From Phoronis ovalis (taxonomy: Eukaryota > Phoronida > Phoronidae): a stretch of 13,296 nt of DNA. The notes under the pieces are model-generated. The model searched no databases and was not told the origin of the DNA. It saw only the letters and a list, made by a program, of their open reading frames with translations. Positions 7,281 to 13,296 of this stretch are shown in pieces. Position numbers and translations under genes: made by a program. The stretch covers positions 1-13,296 of the forward strand of contig JAOXYB010039039.1 in the NCBI GenBank assembly GCA_028565635.1. The letters run 5' to 3'. Positions within the stretch are counted from its first letter, which is position 1; the number at the start of each line of letters is the position of its first letter.

Positions 7281-7374
7281 GTCCTAGGACTCTAGATGTA
7301 CGGTCCTAGGACACTGACGGAGGGTCCTAGACTCTAGATATAGTGTACTAGGACGCTGACCAGAGTCCTAGGAC
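7281..7374. repeat. GTCCTAGGAC array, ~21-bp period, alternating spacers
   Basis: Palindromic GTCCTAGGAC cores start at 7281, 7303, 7324 (one base short), 7345 (one change) and 7365, spaced 22, 21, 21 and 20 bases. Spacers alternate: TCTAGATGTA-type after units 1 and 3, and CTGAC-type after units 2 and 4. The true repeat is thus a ~42-bp dimer. Further solitary GTCCTA words occur at 6884 and 7260 beside the MITE. Confidence 0.85.
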
Positions 7375-7502
7375 AATAATTTTCGTCGTAGGTGTACTGA
7401 AAATGCGGGTCCGCCTATTACCCATTATCAGGGACGCACATTTTAAAAGCGCACATTTTCAAACCGGGGTGTCTTATATAGATAAACAGCTGTTGTCAAT
7501 AT

Positions 7503-7535
7503 TGACGTCATAATTGTGACCTATGTATATATAAG
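7503..7535 (+). promoter_or_regulatory. CRE plus TATA promoter
   Basis: A perfect CRE palindrome TGACGTCA (7503-7510) lies 15 bases upstream of TATATATAAG (7526-7535), a spacing typical of animal promoters. Transcription would start near 7560 and give a ~160-base leader before the ATG at 7723. An ORF of 67 codons overlapping this leader (7516-7719) has no ATG at its start and is treated as chance. Confidence 0.6.
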
Positions 7536-7722
7536 GGACCCTTTACAAGATGTAAACAAGGGAGTCCCTTTGAGTACTAGCACTACGTTAATACAGCTGA
7601 TTTATATCCAAAATAAGGAAGCGCGTATCCTTTATAGATTATTACAACTTATTTTCTTTGTTTTAGAGTTATTCCTGTGCTACCTATGGGAAGACATTTA
7701 CGCGAAGAGCCAATTTTAGTAT

Positions 7723-7789
7723 ATGACACACATAAGGGTTTGTCGAAAAGTTTTTGTCACTTTTGAAGAGTATTTTGGTTGGATAACAG
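7723..7789 (+). pseudogene. Zinc-finger gene exon 1
   Basis: 22 codons from the first in-frame ATG, all open, ending at GTAAGT (7790-7795) in phase 1. The promoter (CRE and TATA) lies ~190 bases upstream. A 365-base intron to 8155 contains no better phase-matched acceptor that I could see. Confidence 0.55.
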
Positions 7790-8154
7790 GTAAGTAGCTA
7801 TGCGATGATGTTCTGTAATAGTTATAGTTTCTCAATGAAACATTATGGAGTAAAATATTTAGCGTTTTTATGCTAATTCACGCAAGAATAATGTGCGGGT
7901 CAACGGAGTTGATTCTTATGTAATGTACTCCTAGTCGGCATCAAGGGTTTGGTTGGGGTTCTAGGAGAAATAAGAGGAGAGGAGAAAGAGGAGGAGCTGT
8001 TTTACCTCAGATCCTCTCAAAAGTACGTTCGAGAAGGGTCCTTGAGTAACTCTGTTTTCCTCGAGTCTTGGTGGAGCCCTGGGATTTGCCAAAAATCACT
8101 AAAATTTGATCAAAAACGGATTTCAAATTTTACAACTTGTTCTTTTGTTTTGAG

Positions 8155-9126
8155 TTGAAACAAAAAAAACTTACATAATTCGTCGAGTACGTCCGACTTG
8201 CTCAACTGTTGTTTTGCAATTAAACAATAGCCTTGGTCAACAACATCAAATAGAAGCTGGTAAAAGAAAACCTTATTTAATTCGAGCAAAGCGTTTGGGT
8301 AAACCACCCAAAGCGCAAAAGGAATTAGCTTCAAAAGTGGCTAACGTTATCAATAGGAGCCACTTTTACATCCGAAATGATGATGCATTTACTGACTATA
8401 GAAAATGACTCGAACTGTAAAATATATATGATGTTTTTAAGAAATTGACTCCAAAAGAATTACAAGAGTCCCTGTTAAGAGTGCAGGATTTCATGTCAAG
8501 TGATGATAAACAAAACAATTATCATATCAACATCAACGCTTTACTCCTTACTCTTTACCTGCTTATCATAAGAGCATGTATTATATACCTAAACCCCCTA
8601 TGTAAAAGTTGAATCATCAAAAACTATAAAAGTGGACGTGTTACATGATGATTTCATTTATCTTCTCGACAAGTGAGGAGTGAGGACACACACTAGCATT
8701 ATGAAGTTTTACAAAAAGTGTGTCCAATCTGCCAAAATGAACAAGCAAATTTGTATGTGCATCTTGCAAAAACGCATAAATGCAGTATGGATGAAAAGAA
8801 GCGTTTTTTGAGTATTGAAAAGGAAATGCGGCAAGGACCAAAGATGACAATGCATGAAACAAGTGCCGTGTCTTCCAAAATGCACTCGAATTGCAAAAAT
8901 GTTAATGCTTTAACAAGGAGTTCCCTACATTATTGGAAAAACACACTGCAGTGAAAGGAACCAGTACTACGGATGAATCTTACAATGACTATCATCATGG
9001 TTTTGTTAATTACCCAGCACTAAAATCTAAATGTGTTCAGTAGGTGACTAGCATTCAAGATCAAAATGTAACAGGAATGAAACATGCTCTAACCGAATTA
9101 AAAGAGCTCATCCAACACTTCGTTTA
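8155..9126 (+). pseudogene. Zinc-finger gene exon 2 (main body, several frames)
   Basis: One long exon is inferred, because coding-like sequence continues with only small frame changes and no clear splice sites. Positions: basic N-terminal part 8155-8405; helical part to ~8530; frame changes at ~8540 and ~8600; zinc finger 8718-8780 followed by MDEKKRFLSIEKEM; frame change near 8890-8940; tail 8946-9126 with one TAG at 9042-9044. Changes at A runs suggest slippage or simple decay. A Cys2His2 spacing of 2, 9 and 4 is shorter than the classical finger. Confidence 0.55.
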
Positions 9127-9238
9127 AAACCAGCATTGTTCTGACACTGTATTTAATAATTACCTATATATTAAAAAGGTCTGTTATTATGATTGTATTA
9201 TAACTCATTATTAATGTTTCTACGAATTTTGAAGTAAA

Positions 9239-9244
9239 ATAAAT
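9239..9244 (+). terminator. Poly(A) signal of the zinc-finger gene
   Basis: AATAAA, ~113 bases after the TAA at 9124-9126, in AT-rich DNA. Fits the 3' end of the plus-strand gene. Confidence 0.5.
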
Positions 9245-9297
9245 TATGTATTATACATCATGATCACGTGTTTCCTTTATTTCATATCACCACCCTC

Positions 9298-9311
9298 AAT
9301 ATTATAATATT
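9298..9311. repeat. 14-bp perfect palindrome
   Basis: AATATTATAATATT, a self-complementary AT word just beyond the zinc-finger gene's 3' end. Probably chance in AT-rich DNA. Confidence 0.5.
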
Positions 9312-9444
9312 ATTTCAAAATCAATCACAATTCCGCATTTGCATGAAAGTGATTATAAACAAGTCAACTAAGTTAATTACAAGTCACAAAAAGTGTTTCT
9401 AAACCAATCACAATGCATCATCTATTTTTGTAGCTCCGCCTCTT

Positions 9445-9595
9445 GGGAATTTCCCATAAAAACTCAATGTCACCGTCATAACCAAATTAATAATTAAAGA
9501 AACGCCGGCAATTGATTCTAACTTGTAGGGTAAGGGACGTCCGGGACATCCTTTTAAAGTCGCGCATGCTACCATACCCCTTTGGGAATTTTCCC
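9445..9595. promoter_or_regulatory. Pair of NF-kB-like palindromes
   Basis: GGGAATTTCCC at 9445-9455 is a full match to the Rel/NF-kB consensus GGGRNYYYCC. GGGAATTTTCCC at 9584-9595 is a one-base-longer variant. They are 139 bases apart, within a GC-richer island that overlaps an 81-codon minus-strand ORF of no recognisable family (9408-9653). They lie downstream, in transcriptional terms, of the membrane-segment exon at 9836-10054, so any enhancer role is unproven. Confidence 0.35.
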
Positions 9596-9659
9596 TAACG
9601 ACGAACGTGACGAAAGTCATAAAGAGGAAAGATTTTTTTTTTACGATCAGCAAAAAATA

Positions 9660-9745
9660 GTTTGACGTGTCATTAAAACATTAATTAAGCGCATCCATTA
9701 AAAAAAAATAATTTAAAAAAATTAGAAAAAAAAAATTATTAGTTA
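9660..9745. repeat. A-rich low-complexity tract
   Basis: Poly(A) runs interrupted by TTATT. It might be an old retroposon tail, but no body was recognised beside it. Confidence 0.5.
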
Positions 9746-9835
9746 ACTGGGATATCCCTGCTTGTTTCTCAACCACCCGTTTCTATCTACTACTGTTGTT
9801 GTAAAGTTGTAAAATTGTAAACTGTTTAAACTTAC

Positions 9836-10054
9836 GAGGAAACAAGATGTGGCCAATAATTGCTACAGATGTTCCAACCACACCAACAGCGCACAAGCCT
9901 ACTGGTACACCAATTGCTTTCAAAACATTAAGTGCATGCTCTGATTTTTTTAAATCCAATTTTAATTTGGTAAATTCGCTGATAACCTCAAATACCTCAT
10001 GTACTTGCTCTTCGTCTGTCAGCTGTTTCCAAATTTTTGTTTTTTTAAGATCAT
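9836..10054 (-). CDS. Probable internal exon with membrane segment, phase 1-1
   Basis: The minus strand is open for 73 codons between a strong acceptor (TATATCTTTTGTAG, AG at 10055-10056) and a donor CTC then GTAAGT (9830-9835). Both borders are phase 1, so the exon is 219 bases and symmetric. It encodes a charged amphipathic region (KIWKQLTDEEQVHEVFEVIS, then KLKLDLKKSEHAL) followed by a glycine-rich hydrophobic stretch (IGVPVGLCAVGVVGTSVAII) that would span a membrane. No stop or frameshift interrupts it. Flanking exons were not found, so the gene is partial. The helix-plus-hydrophobic layout loosely recalls small apolipoprotein L or interferon-induced membrane proteins, but no diagnostic motif supports a name. 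Confidence 0.55.
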
Positions 10055-10055
10055 C

Positions 10056-10730
10056 TACAAAAGATATAAAAAATGTTCGCAAAATATTTTAAGCAATATT
10101 ATTGATATACCATGTTTAATGTCTTTAACTATGGCTACATTTACTAACTTATAAAAATCATGTTACAGTAGGATTCCGAGTTGTGCTCTATATATGGAAA
10201 ATACTGTTTGTGATGAGGTAAAACGAGGTCATAAATATCTGCTGAAACATGAAATTGGAAGTGGAAGTGGGGGATAGTGACCACTGTTCAAAGGAAGTAA
10301 CATTGTCTATTCACGAATCAAAATAATTATGAACGTCCTCAGTCTGGGGTTACAAAAATACTTCAACCCTTTCTATCCCACATCAACCATAATCGTACAT
10401 ATATGAAAGGAAGTTTTCCAACTTGGAAGACGTGTACTGGCTACACCGGTGAATGGTCTCTCTCGGGATTTCATGCATGAATTAGTTGCATAGTCTGTTG
10501 TGTCACTTCGTGTCTCTCATTCTGTTCAGCCTAAATATTTTATTTAATTTGATACTTTGGGAGTACACTATCATTCTTCACGCTTTGCATTGTGGTACTA
10601 TACACACTTAAATATCGGACTATATATAACAATGATTCGATTCTAGCCAGACAAACAATATACAAGGTAAATGTTATTACTGCTTATGTGCGTATGTCCA
10701 TTTTATATGGCAATTGATGTAAACACAGTG
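10056..10730. other. Noncoding stretch with TATA-like words
   Basis: No convincing coding sequence. Minus-strand CATATATAGAGC near 10184-10195 could be a promoter for the membrane-segment gene, and plus-strand TATATATAAC near 10620 could serve the exon at 10785. A donor-like ATACAAG then GTAAAT lies near 10667. None is supported beyond the word match. Confidence 0.35.
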
Positions 10731-10731
10731 G

Positions 10732-10742
10732 TGGCGGAGTGG
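10732..10742 (+). other. Pol III A-box-like word
   Basis: TGGCGGAGTGG matches the pol III A-box (TRGCNNAGTGG) of Leu/Ser-type tRNAs, but no B box follows within 100 bases. At most the 5' end of a tRNA-derived SINE or a tRNA fragment. Confidence 0.25.
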
Positions 10743-10784
10743 TCTGGCCGTGCTTGGAGAAGTCCGTCAACCTAGCTTAAATTT

Positions 10785-10842
10785 ATGACTTTTTCTTTTT
10801 TCCTCCTTGGCGCTGGCTTTTTCGTTTGTTTCTGTTTGAAAG
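10785..10842 (+). CDS. Possible signal-peptide first exon
   Basis: ATG followed by MTFSFFLLGAGFFVCFCLK and then a donor AAAG/GTAAAT (10843-10848), phase 1. Nineteen residues that are nearly all hydrophobic, ending in a phase-1 intron, are typical of a secreted or membrane protein's first exon. A TATA-like word lies ~165 bases upstream. No downstream exon was identified, and a pyrimidine-rich stretch will encode Phe/Leu by chance, so this is tentative. Confidence 0.3.
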
Positions 10843-10849
10843 GTAAATC

Positions 10850-11990
10850 ACTGTACAAAAGATTGAAACTAATATTAACTTTTTATAGTAAAATAAACCA
10901 ACATTTGATAGGATTATTTGAGCTAGGGTAAAGCTATGAATTTTCTCGGTTGTTAAGTTGCATTTTCCTGGGGGTACTGTACATAGTGGAATAGCAAAAA
11001 ATGAGGCTGGTCATGCCTGCACGAAAAATTAACTGGGAGTAGGATACATAATAATCTTCAGTTCTTAACAGGTCATTTTCCTCGCGCAATGTTTGGTAAA
11101 TTTTTATAATGATTTAAATTACATGAATTTACTATAGAAGTGGATGGGAAAATCAATTGTGTCCTTATACCATATGTCGTATGTTCGTTCAGAACCTGAT
11201 GAGTGGTCAGCTTGTGTACCAAACAACTTTCTCGTGCAATAAGGATAATACTAAAATACCTAGTATTACTACTTAAAGTCCAAGCGTTATATTTCAAAAA
11301 CGCATGTTATTCGTAATTGACATCTGACTTTGCTATCATGTGCTACTGTGTCTGACGCAAGTAACATCTGAATTGGAGGTATATACACACTCTCAGTGCT
11401 GCCGACATTCTGTCCATGTTATTAATTGACCACATCTTCGTGCAAACAATGATAAAACTTTACAAATTCGGGGGTGTTCTAAATCGTCCCCTTTACTCGT
11501 GGTAGATGGCACAGCTTTTATAGACTCTTCCCAGGTGAGCATATTAAGATGTAGACTCTCCTATTGTTTTGTTTTTAGTGGGCCAAAAGACAAATTATTC
11601 GTGAAACAACTAATTAATTTTAATTAATTTTAGTTACTTAATCGTCCTATTGTGAAATAGCACAAGTCCAAATGAACTAAAAGTAGGTGGTACTTTGTTG
11701 CAAGAAAATTAAAAGTTTCTCAAATTTAGAACGGTTGTATGTCGTCGTTACTAAGAAACTAAATTGGGATTCAACATTAAATAGTGAAACAGACATTACG
11801 GGCAGTGCTATTCAAAGTTTTTATGGTAGCTTATGCGGATATTTCCAGAAGTCACTCTGCCAAGTCTCTGGAGCATTTCTAATGCTTGGTTTTTCAATAA
11901 TCTAGGTATAATCTCGCAAAATATTTTAAACGAAGAAGGGGGCTGGTTGGAAAATAGATTATGAACTCAATGTGCCTTAGTAAAATGGAG
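10850..11990. other. Unassigned AT-rich DNA
   Basis: Contains a 74-codon minus-strand ORF (11073-11297) and a plus-strand open stretch (11687-11905, without an ATG at its start) that reads LNWDSTLNSETDITGSAI then FYGSLCGYFQKSLCQVSGAF. Neither has a recognisable motif or a supported splice context. A duplicated TAATTAATTT word lies near 11610. I see no established gene here. Confidence 0.45.
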
Positions 11991-12001
11991 TCAGCTTGAT
12001 A

Positions 12002-12049
12002 GTCCGAAGGTTCATTGGTCAGAAGGTTCATTGGTCCGAAAGTTCATCG
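12002..12049. repeat. 16-bp tandem repeat, three copies
   Basis: Units GTCCGAAGGTTCATTG (12002-12017), GTCAGAAGGTTCATTG (12018-12033) and GTCCGAAAGTTCATCG (12034-12049), with one to two differences. A small minisatellite in otherwise unassigned DNA. Confidence 0.85.
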
Positions 12050-12515
12050 ATCACACTACCGTGCAACTTTCACTTGCCCTCAGCATAATCAATAAATCCC
12101 CAACCTGTCGCAAAAATCGGCATTAGACATTAACCACGTGGCATAATCCGCCAGATCGCGCTGTAAAAGCGGAGGCCAGTTTAAACCCCTGTTGAAAGCC
12201 CCGGATTGCAAATCACGATAAACATAGGGCAAATAACCTTACAAGGAATTAATATTCTGGCAAAATACAAAGACAAGGGTGGGACGAAAAGGAAATATCG
12301 CGTTTCTACAGCTCCTCTATTTTGCTTAAACTCAGAGTCGCAATTTCGGTTTGCTTAATCTAAAATGGTCTGGATATAAAGTCAAAGTTATTGTTATTAG
12401 CCCACATGTATATTTACATATTGTAAATTTTGTTATTTTTTTTGTATAGGGAATTCACTATCGCACGTCTTGTATAGCAAATTTTCGCCCACTCATTGAA
12501 TGTAAATAGTCGGCA
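12050..12515. other. Unassigned region with one CACGTG box
   Basis: A modestly GC-richer patch (12130-12260) includes CCACGTGG, an E-box palindrome, and a short potential stem (TCCGC with GCGGA near 12150-12177). No ORF and no recognised repeat family. Confidence 0.4.
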
Positions 12516-12518
12516 TGC

Positions 12519-12526
12519 TATAAAAA
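12519..12526 (+). promoter_or_regulatory. TATA box of the 93-codon ORF
   Basis: TATAAAAA, ~75 bases upstream of the preferred ATG at 12594. An earlier in-frame ATG at 12540 is only 14 bases from the TATA end, too close to lie in a transcript started ~30 bases downstream. This is why the later start is preferred. Confidence 0.4.
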
Positions 12527-12593
12527 TAAATAAACATGCATGGGAATAAATGTTTGTCCTTTTTTTACCAAACTCAATGTTAGCGTTTTACCG

Positions 12594-12875
12594 ATGTCGA
12601 TTCCCACTTTTGATGTAGAGTCTAGATGTGTACAAACACAAGATGCTTTCATCTCGCTGTCAAGCATTGATGACGTAATGGCAGATCACGATGACCCTAA
12701 CAAAGTGTTAAACCTACAAAGAAACATCTTTTTTCGTGGTTTTAGACAAAAACAGATCGTAAGAATGTTACTCACCGCGGGCATGAAATATGCTTTATCG
12801 CGAAATTTGTTGGAACATGCGCACCCACTATTATATTACCAGGAAAAAACAACGGAAACTCATTTTTTAATATAA
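12594..12875 (+). CDS. Small intact ORF, 93 codons, unknown function
   Basis: Reads MSIPTFDVESRC, an acidic/Ser-rich centre (LSSIDDVMADHDDPNK), then a basic helical part (RNIFFRGFRQKQIVRMLL, AGMKYALSRNLLEHAHPL), and stops at TAA. There is no signal peptide and no membrane segment. The same frame opens earlier at ATG 12540 (111 codons). Alternatively a good splice acceptor (pyrimidine run ending TTAG at ~12581-12584) could make this a last exon whose coding starts at ~12585. A poly(A) signal follows at 12989. The frame is undamaged, unlike the neighbouring pseudogenes. No family recognised; a chance ORF is possible but less likely given the flanking signals. Confidence 0.42.
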   Translation: MSIPTFDVESRCVQTQDAFISLSSIDDVMADHDDPNKVLNLQRNIFFRGFRQKQIVRMLLTAGMKYALSRNLLEHAHPLLYYQEKTTETHFLI

Positions 12876-12988
12876 TTATTACTCATTCCAAAAGAAAAAA
12901 AACAGTGTTATCAAACAAAACGAGTTAGAAACCTGAATACTCATTTGTGTTGCATGAAAAAGAATAGGACATACACGTAACAGATGAA

Positions 12989-12994
12989 AATAAA
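12989..12994 (+). terminator. Poly(A) signal of the small ORF
   Basis: AATAAA, followed at once by a second overlapping AATAAA, 114 bases after the TAA at 12873-12875. Confidence 0.4.
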
Positions 12995-13296
12995 TAAAAA
13001 AGACTACAATCACTATGCGCTGTGAGAACTCTTTCTGGTACATTATCATTCAATATCAACTATTCTGTTTGCGATCTTGCTATTACTATATGGCTAAAAA
13101 AAGAACGTGCGCGATATTCAGAATACCCGTGCAGGACCTCAAAAGGAGACAGAAACATAACACGTATATGCGTTAATTAATTAGGACTTTTAGGATTCAT
13201 GACTGTTACAGTGTGATAGTAATTTAATTCCTTTACTTTAGTTTAGTTTGGTTTGTTGCCATTGCAACTCTTTATAAATAATGAATAATTTATAAA
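12995..13296. other. Unassigned AT-rich DNA to window end
   Basis: No ORF over 60 codons, no RNA gene and no repeat recognised. Confidence 0.55.

Larger units (their letters stand above)
7723..9126 (+). pseudogene. Spliced zinc-finger gene of unknown family, decayed
   Basis: Exon 1 (7723-7789) starts at ATG with MTHIRVCRKVFV and ends at a perfect donor CAG then GTAAGT, leaving one base of a codon. Exon 2 can start at 8155 behind TTCTTTTGTTTTGAG and supplies the two missing bases, so the frame runs on through a basic region (KRKPYLIRAKRLGKPPKAQK). It then meets TGA at 8406 and TAA at 8415, and resumes in the same frame (DVFKKLTPKELQESLLRV). Coding-like segments follow in shifted frames (YHKSMYYIPKPPM, VDVLHDDFIYLLDK). 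A zinc-finger-like C-x2-C-x9-H-x4-H unit (CPICQNEQANLYVHLAKTH) lies at 8718-8780, and a C-terminal part ends in LKELIQHFV and TAA at 9124-9126. The basic part and zinc finger suggest DNA or RNA binding. I do not recognise the family; a transposon-encoded protein is possible. Confidence 0.62.

Noticed and set aside
3642-7374. TGTCC ends of the two arrays as terminal inverted repeats of one transposon
   Set aside because: The flanks show no matching 4-bp duplication, and the motif extensions are in direct rather than inverted orientation, so the boundaries are unproven.
7516-7719. 67-codon ORF just before the zinc-finger gene's ATG
   Set aside because: It does not start with ATG, overlaps the TATA box, and fits the untranslated leader.
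8110-8334. 74-codon minus-strand ORF
   Set aside because: It is antisense to the better-supported plus-strand exon with matched splice phase.
9408-9653. 81-codon minus-strand ORF as the last exon of the membrane-segment gene
   Set aside because: It contains a hydrophobic stretch, but no acceptor in the required phase could be found after the donor at 9835.

Overview
This window looks like AT-rich, repeat-dense nuclear DNA from an animal. There are no bacterial-style packed genes. The coding pieces are short, separated by introns with GT/AG borders, and carry TATA boxes and AATAAA signals. The LINE subfamily, a GIN/KRBA2-type integrase and the many small repeats would suit an invertebrate such as a mollusc, but nothing fixes the taxon. 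Almost everything recognisable is mobile-element derived and decayed.

Layout. (1) 1-~2650, minus strand: 5' part of a broken non-LTR retrotransposon (leader, AP-endonuclease, linker and the start of the reverse transcriptase), running off the left edge. (2) 2650-3640: mostly unassigned, with a TATA box and a possible 5-codon first exon on the plus strand. (3) 3642-3860: an array of GTCC..GGAC short palindromes with a ~31-bp period. (4) 3906-6435, minus strand: a multi-exon pseudogene of a gypsy-type integrase of the GIN/KRBA2 kind. Splice phases agree at three of its exon joins; the pseudogene also has two in-frame stops, a frameshift and a deleted catalytic core. (5) 6540-7375: A-rich low-complexity DNA, a tRNA-like fragment, and a 361-bp foldback element with ~80-bp inverted repeats and a 9-bp flanking direct repeat (MULE-like MITE). 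A second GTCCTAGGAC array (period ~21 bp) follows it. (6) 7503-9260, plus strand: a second spliced gene or pseudogene with CRE and TATA promoter signals, a clean first exon, a phase-matched second exon, a C2H2-type zinc finger and a poly(A) signal. Its family is not recognised and it has several stops and frameshifts. (7) 9400-13296: sparse DNA with a probable phase 1-1 membrane-segment exon on the minus strand (9836-10054), a signal-peptide-like first exon (10785-10842), paired NF-kB-like sites, a 16-bp triplicate, and an intact 93-codon ORF with TATA and poly(A) signals (12594-12875).

The integrase pseudogene and the zinc-finger pseudogene are divergently arranged around ~1.3 kb of repeats, and the same palindromic motif lies on both sides of the integrase gene. 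One reading is the corpse of an intron-bearing DNA transposon of the Ginger/GIN type, possibly with a second gene. The alternative is two unrelated elements in a repeat-rich region. Terminal inverted repeats that would settle this were not found by eye.
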